Assembly: GCA_016234205.1 (NCBI GenBank)
Contig: JACRGN010000048.1
Span: 1 to 8,276 of the forward strand
Reading direction: 5' to 3'
Length of the DNA stretch: 8,276 nt
Source of the DNA: Nitrospinota bacterium
GTDB taxonomy: Bacteria; Nitrospinota; Nitrospinia; UBA9942
Shown: in pieces, positions 1 to 7,293 of the stretch
Position numbering within the stretch: the stretch's first letter is position 1
How the letters are laid out: the number at the start of each line of letters is the position of its first letter
Notes under the pieces: model-generated
What the model was told of the DNA's origin: nothing
The model's input: the letters and a program-made list of their open reading frames with translations, nothing else
The model's database searches: none
Program-made: the position numbers and the translations under genes

Positions 1-873
1 GAATCTCCCTGCCTTTACTTCAGCCTCTATATCTTTATTAATCGCCGTTACTATCCGGACATTAACTTTCCTTTCCTTTACTGAGCCGAGCGGCCTGAAA
101 ATACCTGTCTCAATAAACCGAAGCAGACCTGACTGAACAGCCGGATTCATATCGGCAATCTCATCAATAAAAAGTGTCCCTCCATCCGCAACTGCTATAA
201 GACCTTCCTTGATATCAGAGGCACCTGTAAAGGCACCTTTTACATGACCGAAGAGTTCATTTTCCAACAAATCATGTTTTAAAAGGGCGCAGTTTATCGG
301 TATAAATGGAGCATCTTTTCTGTTACTGTCAAAATGGAGTGCCATTGCCACCAATTCCTTGCCTGTGCCGCTCTCCCCGTATATGAGCACAGGTAATGAA
401 GAATCCTTTACCTTCCTGATTGTGCTGATAATCTTTTGAATCTGAGGGCTCTTACCTACAATACCCTGATAAACATTTTGAAGAGGCTCGTGAATCCTCT
501 TCCTCTCCTGATAGGCATCTGTGAGAATCTTTTCAAGGATGGATATGTTGCACGGTTTTGTCTGGTAATGATAGGCGCCGAGTTTTATAGAATCAACAGC
601 AGTAGAGATTGAGCCGTAGCCTGTCAGGATAATGCTAACAATAGAGGGATTTACATCCTTTAGTTCTCTTACAACCTGCAGCCCATTCATTCCAGGCATA
701 TTCATATCAACAATTGCAGCATCAATTGGTCTTTCAGACCTTAAGGTATGAGCTGCTAAACTGACAGCATCCTCTCCACTTTCAACAGATTCAACATCAT
801 AACCTCTTCTGAGTAATGCCTTTGACAGATGTTTACGAAATATCTGGTCATCGTCCACTATAAGAATCTTCAT
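1..873 (-). CDS. NtrC-family sigma-54-dependent response regulator (3' end cut by window edge)
   Basis: This is a two-component response regulator that would activate sigma-54 promoters after phosphorylation by the kinase encoded just upstream. The visible 291 residues hold a receiver domain (about 1-118) with acidic pocket D7-D8-D9, phospho-acceptor D56 in IVDMNMPGMNG, T84 and K106 in TKP. An AAA+ domain follows from about 137, with Walker A GESGTGKE (166-173), the sigma-54-contacting GAFTGA loop (213-218) and Walker B GTLFIDE (232-238). The frame is open to base 1, so the end of the AAA+ domain and the expected helix-turn-helix domain lie outside. Two ATG codons are adjacent (876 and 873). 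I chose 873 because MKILIVDDD matches receiver-domain starts, but no Shine-Dalgarno sequence precedes either. It follows the kinase by about 110 bp filled with an inverted repeat. The family assignment is secure; the target genes are unknown. Confidence 0.95.
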   Translation of the reverse strand, partial: MKILIVDDDQIFRKHLSKALLRRGYDVESVESGEDAVSLAAHTLRSERPIDAAIVDMNMPGMNGLQVVRELKDVNPSIVSIILTGYGSISTAVDSIKLGAYHYQTKPCNISILEKILTDAYQERKRIHEPLQNVYQGIVGKSPQIQKIISTIRKVKDSSLPVLIYGESGTGKELVAMALHFDSNRKDAPFIPINCALLKHDLLENELFGHVKGAFTGASDIKEGLIAVADGGTLFIDEIADMNPAVQSGLLRFIETGIFRPLGSVKERKVNVRIVTAINKDIEAEVKAGRF

Positions 874-888
874 CATAAATACAGTATC

Positions 889-981
889 AAAGTGTTAAAG
901 TATCAAAGAGTCAAAGTAAAGTATAAAAGAATCAACGCTATGTTTCGCTGACACTTTGACACTCTGATGCTCTGACACTTT
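889..981. repeat. Imperfect inverted repeat of 8-bp units between kinase and regulator
   Basis: Arms 889-917 and 953-981 are reverse complements at 24 of 29 positions by hand alignment, separated by a 35-nt loop. Four of the five differences are transitions. Each arm is itself a run of degenerate octamers: TATCAAAG, TGTTAAAG, TATCAAAG, AGTCAAAG on the left, and ACACTTTG, ACACTCTG, ATGCTCTG, ACACTTTT on the right. The right arm ends 2 nt before the kinase stop codon and the left arm begins 13-16 nt from the regulator start. In mRNA it could form a long hairpin between the two cistrons. No U-tract follows it, so I do not call it a terminator. Confidence 0.75.
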
Positions 982-983
982 TG

Positions 984-2069
984 TTATGCCCCTTCCAATG
1001 GCAACAGCAGGGTTATCTCAGTTCCTTTTCCAATAGTACTCTCAATTATAATATCACCTTTCAGATTTCTCATTATCGAATAACTCACAAAAAGTCCTAT
1101 ACCTGTCCCCTTATCTACAGGCTTTGTTGTAAAAAACGGGTCAAATACCTTTTTAAGATTTTCACGGGAGATACCGCAGCCGTTATCGTTAATCAAAACC
1201 TTCACATAATTTCCATCTAAATAAGTAGCTATATCAATTATACCTTTCTCTTTATCGGCAATAGCCTCGATAGCATTTTTAAATATATTGAAAACTACCT
1301 GTCTGAACCTGTCGGGGTCTGTCTTTATCATGGGAACAGATGTGGAAAGGTTTTTTGAAACAGTTACTCCCTTTGGAACCCTGCCTTTATTACGGACAAA
1401 ATCTATTGTCTGAGACAAAACTTCATTAATATCAACCTCTGTAATAAAGAGTTCCGATATGCCCCCTCTGGAAAAGCTTAAAAGGTCTCCTATAATAGCC
1501 ATACATCTCTTTATCTCACCGTTCATATCATTGAGATACCCTTCAAGATCGTCTTTAAATCTTTTACTTACAGATGCCTCCTTTAAAATACTCTTCAATT
1601 CCTGAGAAATGATAGATATTGACCCGAGCGGTGTATTAAGCTCATGGGCAACACCAGCGGCAAGCTGTCCAATAGCCGCCATCTTTTCAATCTGAGCCAT
1701 CAAGTCTTCTTTATTCTTTTTCTCGGCATCTTTATTGGAGACATCAACAAGAAGCTCCATAACCATGGAAATCTTTCCATCCTTATTCTTTATAGGGAGA
1801 CCACTGACATTAAAGGTGCGGAAGTTACCATTATCCTTAAAAGTGAAATCATAATTAACAGTATTTCCAAAATCTATTGTCCTGCCTGTGGGGCATATCA
1901 TGCAGAATTTTTCATTGTATTGCCTCGTGCGATAACACTTCCTCTTTTCGCCAATTGGTAAGTCGCCGAGCCACTCTCTTGCCTTATCATTCATCCACTG
2001 AATACGGTGTTCTGAATCAATTAAAAGGACGCCTGCATCTAAATTCTGGAAGAGATTTTCTGCAATCAT
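984..2069 (-). CDS. PAS-domain sensor histidine kinase, soluble, NtrB-like
   Basis: This 361-residue sensor kinase is the likely partner of the NtrC-type regulator downstream. An N-terminal PAS domain (about 5-112) carries a cysteine cluster C45-x10-C56-x2-C59-P60. Next come a short helical linker and the HisKA dimerisation domain with H-box AAGVAHELNTPLGS, phospho-acceptor H142 followed by E143. The ATPase domain has the N-box with N261 and N265, G1 motif DNGCG (295-299), F-box DPFFTTKP (310-317) and G2 GTGIGL (321-326), so the catalytic core is complete. I see no signal peptide or membrane segment, so it should sense a cytoplasmic signal. The start is supported by AAGGAGG six bases upstream. 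The Cys cluster could bind metal, an Fe-S centre or respond to redox; this is inference. Nearby copper-efflux genes make a metal or redox signal attractive but unproven. Confidence 0.95.
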   Translation of the reverse strand: MIAENLFQNLDAGVLLIDSEHRIQWMNDKAREWLGDLPIGEKRKCYRTRQYNEKFCMICPTGRTIDFGNTVNYDFTFKDNGNFRTFNVSGLPIKNKDGKISMVMELLVDVSNKDAEKKNKEDLMAQIEKMAAIGQLAAGVAHELNTPLGSISIISQELKSILKEASVSKRFKDDLEGYLNDMNGEIKRCMAIIGDLLSFSRGGISELFITEVDINEVLSQTIDFVRNKGRVPKGVTVSKNLSTSVPMIKTDPDRFRQVVFNIFKNAIEAIADKEKGIIDIATYLDGNYVKVLINDNGCGISRENLKKVFDPFFTTKPVDKGTGIGLFVSYSIMRNLKGDIIIESTIGKGTEITLLLPLEGA

Positions 2070-2075
2070 GAGGAA

Positions 2076-2082
2076 CCTCCTT
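2076..2082 (-). promoter_or_regulatory. Ribosome binding site of the histidine kinase
   Basis: AAGGAGG on the minus strand with a 6-nt spacer to the ATG at 2069 fixes the kinase start. Just upstream (2088-2102) a perfect 6-bp dyad, CTCCTT-GTG-AAGGAG, includes a second Shine-Dalgarno-like word and could pair with or compete for the first. Any regulatory role is speculative. Confidence 0.8.
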
Positions 2083-2133
2083 AAATACTCCTTGTGAAGG
2101 AGAGGAAGGGGTACTAAAATACATACTTACTTA

Positions 2134-2282
2134 TTAACAGGTTGTTGAAAAACTCTTTTTATGTCATTCCCGAAGTTTTTATCGGGAATCCAGTCTTTGT
2201 AAAATCAATATATTATAGATTCCCGCTTTCGCGGGAATGACAAGTTTTGAGTTCAATTCGGACTTTTTCCACAGCCTGTTAA
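2134..2282. mobile_element. 149-bp MITE-like palindromic element flanked by TA
   Basis: Terminal inverted repeats are visible at 2133-2155 (reads ATTAACAGGTTGTTGAAAAA...) and 2261-2283, matching at 20 of 23 positions. A TA dinucleotide sits at both outer edges (2132-2133 and 2283-2284), compatible with TA target duplication as made by IS630/Tc1-mariner-type transposases. Inside are two hairpins on the motif ATTCCCG/CGGGAAT: 2166-2173 with 2182-2189, and 2219-2226 with 2231-2238. The outer parts also pair perfectly (2162-2172 with 2232-2242), so the whole unit can fold into one long cruciform. The inner motif resembles widespread GTCATTCCCGC-type repeats such as Neisseria dRS3. It has no coding capacity. 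It lies between tRNA-Pro and the kinase gene, just upstream of the kinase leader. Confidence 0.75.
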
Positions 2283-2362
2283 TATTATAAAATAAATCTT
2301 CCTTTTGTCAATTCAATTATCTCTTTAATGAATAATACTAATGATAGTAATTCTTATATTTC

Positions 2363-2440
<78 letters not shown>

Positions 2441-2449
2441 CTATTAAAG

Positions 2450-2478
2450 AGTCTATCTTATCAAAAAATATCAGTCAA
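2450..2478 (-). promoter_or_regulatory. Probable sigma-70-type promoter of tRNA-Pro
   Basis: On the minus strand TTGACT (2478-2473) and TAGACT (2455-2450) are separated by exactly 17 nt. The -10 box ends 9 nt before the mature tRNA 5' end. The -35 matches the consensus at 5 of 6 positions and the -10 at 4 of 6. An A/T-rich stretch precedes it. The call rests on spacing and position only. Confidence 0.45.
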
Positions 2479-2481
2479 TTA

Positions 2482-2509
2482 GAATTTACCTGTTTGAATT
2501 TACCTATTT
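2482..2509. repeat. Tandem 14-bp direct repeat (two copies)
   Basis: GAATTTACCTGTTT (2482-2495) is followed directly by GAATTTACCTATTT (2496-2509), 13 of 14 identical. Each unit is two heptamers (GAATTTA, CCTRTTT). It lies 4 bp upstream of the proposed -35 box of the tRNA promoter, in the 120-bp gap after the protease stop codon. The rest of that gap shows no gene and no clear terminator. Confidence 0.7.
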
Positions 2510-2560
2510 GCAATGTAACTTAGTGTTGGTCACTATTCATGTGTTTCTTTCTAAGAGCTT

Positions 2561-3652
2561 CTAAAACTGCATCTGCATTTTTACGAGCTTAATGGGAATC
2601 TCTATCTTCTGTCCCTGACGATAAACACTCAGGCGAATCACCTGGTTGGGCTGGTGTTCAAGGAGGATATGAGCAAGCTCGGATAATGAAGTCAGTTCCT
2701 TGCCATTAACTTCAGTAACTATGTCTCCTCCAAGTATGTATGGTCTGTCTGTCACTATCACCACACGTTCACCACCCCGTAGACCCGCCAAGGCAGCCGG
2801 GCTGCCAGGCATCACCTCCTCGACGAGAAGTCCCCGCTCAAGGGGGAGTCCAAAAAGCTTTGCAATGCTTGGGGTGATCTCTCTGGCACTGAATCCCAGT
2901 TGCGGCTGATAAGGATGCCCCATTTTGATTAGGTCGGGAATGATGCGACGAGCAAAGTTAATCGGAATTGCGAAGCCCAGATTCTGGGCACTCTCAGCTA
3001 TCGCAGTATTGATGCCCACAACCTCGCCAGCCGAATTGAGCAGCGGCCCGCCGCTATTGCCGGGGTTAATCGCTGCATCAGTCTGGATAAGAGCGTTTTG
3101 GAGCTCAAGAGGAGAGTCCTCTAAGCTTCGCCGCAAGGCACTTACAACACCAACAGTAATCGTGTTGTGCAATCCCAATGGATTACCAATGGCAATCACC
3201 TTCTGTCCGATTTGCAGCTTGCTGGAATCTCCAAGCGGAAGGGGGAACAGTTCTTCTTGTGGGTCATCTACTTTCAGAAGTGCGATGTCCAATTGCGGTG
3301 CAGTTCCCACAAGACCTGCACTCAGTCTGCTGCCGCTACCGAGAATTACATCTATTTGATTCATGTTCTTGACCATGTGAAAGTTAGTCAGGATGTAACC
3401 CTCTTTGTCAATAATAAAGCCAGTGCCCGTATCACTCTCCCGTTCATACTTTTCAAATTGTGATTCCTTAGTAACCCTAACATTAATATGAACTACACCA
3501 CGGTTGGCATTCTTGAAAATCTCTATGGTATTTTGCTCATCCTCAGTCAACTGAGCCTCTTGTGCTTCTATTGAGGAACTAACAAGTAAGAGCCAAAGAA
3601 CAAATAATAGGCTCAAAACGGCAAACTGACGATTAAAGAGATTTCTTATCAT
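2561..3652 (-). CDS. HtrA/DegQ-like exported serine protease with one PDZ domain
   Basis: This 363-residue S1C-family protease probably acts in the periplasm on misfolded envelope proteins. A hydrophobic segment (about 9-24) followed by SSSIEA-QEA looks like a signal peptide or anchor. The trypsin-like domain carries the triad H92 (TNFHMV), D122 (LDIALLKV) and S200 (NPGNSGGPLLN). A single PDZ domain spans about 272-358 (GLLVEEVMPGSPAALAGL...). One PDZ makes it DegS-like in layout, shorter than DegP, which has two. I chose the ATG at 3652 over the in-frame ATG at 3772. It has AAGGAGG directly upstream and begins the hydrophobic leader, and the extra 40 residues would run out of frame across the preceding gene remnant. 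Its start overlaps that remnant's stop by 20 bp, so it was probably translated as part of the efflux operon. Much of the 3' half is more G+C-rich than its neighbours. Confidence 0.93.
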   Translation of the reverse strand: MIRNLFNRQFAVLSLLFVLWLLLVSSSIEAQEAQLTEDEQNTIEIFKNANRGVVHINVRVTKESQFEKYERESDTGTGFIIDKEGYILTNFHMVKNMNQIDVILGSGSRLSAGLVGTAPQLDIALLKVDDPQEELFPLPLGDSSKLQIGQKVIAIGNPLGLHNTITVGVVSALRRSLEDSPLELQNALIQTDAAINPGNSGGPLLNSAGEVVGINTAIAESAQNLGFAIPINFARRIIPDLIKMGHPYQPQLGFSAREITPSIAKLFGLPLERGLLVEEVMPGSPAALAGLRGGERVVIVTDRPYILGGDIVTEVNGKELTSLSELAHILLEHQPNQVIRLSVYRQGQKIEIPIKLVKMQMQF

Positions 3653-4110
3653 ACAGCCTCCTTGTCGTAAGAACCAGCCGAAAGCCAAGGTTGACGTTCC
3701 TGTCCGACTTCTCATACCCGTTGCGTGAAGATGCCCGCATCTGCCATGGGATATTATTCCATGCACCGCCACGAAGCACTTTATATAGCCCGCTATCAGC
3801 CCCTTTAGGATTATTTTTTAAATTTATATTATGATGCCCATACCAAAGGGCAATTGTCACAGCCTTTAAAACGGGACGGATTACTCCCCATTATTTTAGT
3901 CCACTGCCTTTGTGTTACCTCTGTCTCCCCCATGTAAAAATCATCCACACATACCTCATGAACCGGTTTCTCATCACCCTCCCCATCTCCAAAGGTATCC
4001 CCCATCTGATAGCAGCCTCCTTTGATAAAGACCATCCCCTCTATATCTTTGCCCTTTGCAGTAGAGAGACTTAAAATGAAAATAGAGATAAAACTAATAA
4101 CTATCTTTAT
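3633..4110 (-). pseudogene. Decayed SUMF1 / formylglycine-generating-enzyme-like exported protein
   Basis: The two ends of an SUMF1-type (FGE-sulfatase) domain are present but the middle is missing. The first piece, in one frame, has MVFIKGGCYQMGD (from 4035), then KPVHEVCVDDFYMGETEVTQRQW and SRFKGCDNCP, and runs into a stop at 3829-3831. The second piece, in another frame (about 3845 to 3633), has WYGHH, NPKGADSGLYKVLRGGAWNN and GFRLV, the usual C-terminal end. The join falls at about 3841-3848, and I estimate that about 100 residues are lost. Upstream of M4035 the frame stays open and encodes a typical signal peptide (KIVISFISIFILSLSTAKG). At its expected start, behind a GGAGGG site, stands ATA (4110-4108) instead of ATG. 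GFRLV lacks the active-site cysteine expected in true FGEs, so the ancestor was probably a non-catalytic or PvdO-like relative. It starts 19 bp after cusA and overlaps the protease start. Confidence 0.85.
3657..3663 (-). promoter_or_regulatory. Ribosome binding site deciding the protease start
   Basis: AAGGAGG on the minus strand lies 4 nt before the ATG at 3652. This supports the shorter protease start over the upstream in-frame ATG. The site is inside the 3' end of the SUMF1-like remnant. Confidence 0.8.
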
Positions 4111-4113
4111 AAG

Positions 4114-4119
4114 CCCTCC
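4114..4119 (-). promoter_or_regulatory. Orphan Shine-Dalgarno site in front of the SUMF1-like remnant
   Basis: GGAGGG on the minus strand is followed after 3 nt by ATA at 4110-4108 and then the signal-peptide codons. This marks where the gene once started. Either ATG has mutated to ATA, or a non-standard start is used. Confidence 0.5.
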
Positions 4120-4129
4120 CTCTTAAAAT

Positions 4130-7100
4130 TTAGAGCTTTTTGATTCCTACAAATATAATATTTGAATCTACTTCTTTTAAAGACCATCCCTTCCAGATAA
4201 AGTATATAGCAGGATAGATGAGGAGTTCCATTATGCCTGATGTAATAACACCTCCAACCATCGGGGCTGCAATCCTCTTCATTGTTTCAGCACCTGTGCC
4301 ATGACCCCACATAATTGGAAGAAGACCTGCAATAATGGTAATGATAGTCATAAGTTTTGGGCGAACCCTTTTTACTGCACCGTGATAGATTGACTCCTTT
4401 AAGTCTCCAATCGTATTCATCTGACCTCTCTTTTTGTAATCTTCATAGGCAAGGTCAAGATAAAGAAGCATGACAACACCTGTCTCTGCATCAAGTCCTG
4501 CAAGGGCAATAATACCAACCCATACAGCAACACTTAAATTATAACCAAGCAGGTAAATATACCAGAGGGCTCCTACAAGGGAAAATGGGACGGCAAGGAG
4601 AACGATGATCGTCTTTGAAACAGCCTTTGTGTTCAGGTAAATGAGGAAAAAGATAATCATAAGTGTCAGGGGAATAACCAGTTTAAGTCTCTCCTTTGCC
4701 CTAATCATGTATTCATATTGACCACTCCATACGATACTGTAACCTGAAGGAATTTTTATTTTCTCAGCAACAACCTTTTTTGCATTCTCAACATAAGTCC
4801 CTACATCTATATCTTTTATATCAATGTATATCCATGCATTTAATCTTGCGTCTTCACTCTTGAGGGAGTCCGGACCTGTAGTTATTTTAATGTCAGCCAC
4901 CTGTGTTATGGGGATTTGCTCACCCCGAGGTGTTGCAATTAATATCCTCTGAAGTTTTGTCATATTATCCCGAAACTCTCTGCTGTACCGCAGATTCACA
5001 GGATACCTTTCAAGCCCTTCTACTGTTGTTGTTATATTCATGCCCCCAATAGCAGAGAGAATTACATCCTGAATGTCGTCAACTGTTAGTCCATATCTTG
5101 CCGCCTCATATCTCTTTATCTCATAATCAAAATAGTAGCCCTGCCCTGTTCTCTCTGCATATACTGAGAGAGTCCCCGGCATATCTTTTATGACCGATTC
5201 AATCTCCCTTCCTATATTCTCAAGTGTCTTTAAGTCATCCCCCACCACCTTTATTCCTACAGGTGTTTTGATACCGGTTGAAAGCATATCCACTCTGGTC
5301 TTTATGGGCATAGTCCATGCATTGGTTAGACCAGGGAATTTTATGGCAGCATCCATTTCCTTCACCAGTTTATCAGGGGTCATCCCTGGTCTCCATTCAG
5401 ATTCAGGCTTCAGCATGATTACAGTCTCAACCATCATGAGTGGTGCAGGGTCTGTTGCGGTCTCTGCCCTTCCGATTTTACCGAGGACATGATGAACCTC
5501 CGGGAAGGTCTTTATAATCTTATCTGTCTGCTGGAGGATTTCCCGTGCCTTTGTAATGGATATACCCGGAAGGGTAGTCGGCATATAGAGTAAATCCCCT
5601 TCATAAAGAGGAGGCATAAATTCCGAGCCTAATTTCTTGAGCGGTATGGCAATGGTAGAAATAACGATAATCGCCAGAATAACTGTGAGATATTTGAATC
5701 GGACAGTCAGATGCAAAAAGGGTGAATAGAGAAACATGGATAATCTATTGATGGGATTTCTATGTTCTGGAGTTAGCCTCCCTCTGATAAGATACCCCAT
5801 AAGGACAGGGACAATCGTAATAGCAAGGATGGCTGCTGCCCCCATTGCATATGTCTTGGTAAAGGCAAGCGGCTTAAATAGCCTCCCCTCCTGTGCCTGC
5901 AAAGTAAATATAGGAACAAATGAGACAGTTATGACGAGGAGAGAGAAAAAGAGCGGAGGGCCAACCTCTTTTGAAGCCTCCATTATAATCTGCCAGTGGT
6001 CTTTCTTTTCTTTAGCCTCTTCATTGTGTTCAATATGCTTGTGGGCATTTTCTATCATGATGATAGCAGCATCAACCATTGCACCAATGGCTATCGCAAT
6101 ACCGCTGAGGGACATGATATTGGCGTTTATCCCCTGATAACGCATTATGATAAAAGATATTAGAATTGCAACAGGGAGTGTAAATATAGCAACAAAGGCA
6201 GAGCGAAAGTGTAAAAGAAAGACCATACAGACCAGAGAGACGACTACACTTTCCTCAATCAGTTTCTCCTTTAGATTTGCAATAGCCCTTTCTATAAGGC
6301 CTGAGCGGTCGTATGCAGGGACAATCTCAACTCCTTCAGGGAGTCCCTTTTTTAAATCCTCAAGTTTCTTTTTTACATTGTTTATAACCTCAAGGGCATT
6401 CTGTCCGTATCTCATTACAATTATACCACCTGCCACCTCACCCTCGCCATTGAGCTCCAGCAATCCCCTCCTTAATTCAGGTCCAAGGTGGATATATGCC
6501 ACATCCCTTAAAAGTATCGGTGTCCCATTCTTATCTACACCTACAGGGATACTTTTTATATCATCAATATTCTTTATATAACCGAGCCCCCTTACCATAT
6601 ACTCTCTTTCAGCCATCTCAATTACACTCCCGCCCACATCCCTGTTACTCCTCTCAATAGCTGTCTTTATCTTTTCTAATGTAAGCTTATATGCAATCAG
6701 TTTGTTTGGATCAATCTCTACCTGATATTGTTTAACATACCCGCCAATACTTGCTACCTCTGCAACACCGTCTATGGATTGAAGCTGATACCTCAAATAC
6801 CAGTCTTGTATGCTTCGGAGTTTTGATAGGTCGTGCTTACCTGTCCTGTCAATTAGGGCATACTCATATACCCATCCGACACCTGTAGCGTCTGGACCCA
6901 ATCTGGGGACGACACCTTTTGGTAATCGGGCAGAGACATAGTTTAAATATTCAAGCACCCTGCTTCTTGCCCAATATACATCTGTCCCATCCTCAAAAAT
7001 AATATAGACAAATGAATACCCAAAAAAGGAATATCCGCGGACTACTTTTGAGTAAGGAACTGCTAACATGGTTGTGGTTAAAGGGTATGTAACCTGAGAT

Positions 7101-7285
7101 TCAACAACCTGTGGCGACTGTTCAGGATATTCTGTATAGACAATTACCTGAACATCTGAAAGGTCGGGTATTGCATCTACAGGGGTATTTTTTAAATGAT
7201 GTATACCCAATCCTATGGCAACAGCAGTAAAGAGGATTACTATGAATTTATTTTTAATGGAGAGTTCAATTATTTTTTCAAGCAT
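4130..7285 (-). CDS. cusA: CusA-type heavy-metal RND efflux transporter, Cu(I)/Ag(I) class
   Basis: This 1051-residue inner-membrane proton antiporter (HME-RND family) is full length for the group. It starts MLEKIIELSIKNKF with the first membrane helix and has the early motif DAIPDLSDVQVIVYTE. Transmembrane helix 4 contains IAIAIGAMVDAAIIMIENAHK with D405. Helix 10 has GLDAETGVVML with E934, and RVRPK supplies K977; these correspond to the proton-relay residues of E. coli CusA. The periplasmic methionines M568 (LLYMPTTLPG), M618 (PLMMVE) and M667 (VDMLSTGIK) each sit 5 below E. coli M573, M623 and M672, the metal-binding triad, so monovalent copper or silver is the likely substrate. It would work with the CusB-like adaptor encoded upstream and an outer-membrane channel not in view. 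No Shine-Dalgarno sequence precedes the ATG; a heptamer array occupies that place. Confidence 0.97.
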   Translation of the reverse strand: MLEKIIELSIKNKFIVILFTAVAIGLGIHHLKNTPVDAIPDLSDVQVIVYTEYPEQSPQVVESQVTYPLTTTMLAVPYSKVVRGYSFFGYSFVYIIFEDGTDVYWARSRVLEYLNYVSARLPKGVVPRLGPDATGVGWVYEYALIDRTGKHDLSKLRSIQDWYLRYQLQSIDGVAEVASIGGYVKQYQVEIDPNKLIAYKLTLEKIKTAIERSNRDVGGSVIEMAEREYMVRGLGYIKNIDDIKSIPVGVDKNGTPILLRDVAYIHLGPELRRGLLELNGEGEVAGGIIVMRYGQNALEVINNVKKKLEDLKKGLPEGVEIVPAYDRSGLIERAIANLKEKLIEESVVVSLVCMVFLLHFRSAFVAIFTLPVAILISFIIMRYQGINANIMSLSGIAIAIGAMVDAAIIMIENAHKHIEHNEEAKEKKDHWQIIMEASKEVGPPLFFSLLVITVSFVPIFTLQAQEGRLFKPLAFTKTYAMGAAAILAITIVPVLMGYLIRGRLTPEHRNPINRLSMFLYSPFLHLTVRFKYLTVILAIIVISTIAIPLKKLGSEFMPPLYEGDLLYMPTTLPGISITKAREILQQTDKIIKTFPEVHHVLGKIGRAETATDPAPLMMVETVIMLKPESEWRPGMTPDKLVKEMDAAIKFPGLTNAWTMPIKTRVDMLSTGIKTPVGIKVVGDDLKTLENIGREIESVIKDMPGTLSVYAERTGQGYYFDYEIKRYEAARYGLTVDDIQDVILSAIGGMNITTTVEGLERYPVNLRYSREFRDNMTKLQRILIATPRGEQIPITQVADIKITTGPDSLKSEDARLNAWIYIDIKDIDVGTYVENAKKVVAEKIKIPSGYSIVWSGQYEYMIRAKERLKLVIPLTLMIIFFLIYLNTKAVSKTIIVLLAVPFSLVGALWYIYLLGYNLSVAVWVGIIALAGLDAETGVVMLLYLDLAYEDYKKRGQMNTIGDLKESIYHGAVKRVRPKLMTIITIIAGLLPIMWGHGTGAETMKRIAAPMVGGVITSGIMELLIYPAIYFIWKGWSLKEVDSNIIFVGIKKL

Positions 7286-7293
7286 GAATTTAA

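Noticed and set aside
889..981. Rho-independent terminator or CRISPR-like array between kinase and regulator
   Set aside because: There is no U-tract after the hairpin, the arms are poor in G+C, and the 8-bp units have no spacers.
2103..2140. A promoter for the kinase just upstream of its leader
   Set aside because: A/T-rich -10-like words exist on the minus strand but I found no convincing -35 partner or sigma-54 -24/-12 motif at proper spacing.
2162..2242. MITE hairpins as transcription terminators
   Set aside because: Neither hairpin is followed by a run of T on either strand at the required place.
3653..3772. Longer protease start at 3772, adding 40 residues
   Set aside because: The extra part is the out-of-frame reading of the SUMF1-like C-terminus and has no ribosome binding site; the ATG at 3652 has AAGGAGG and begins the signal peptide.
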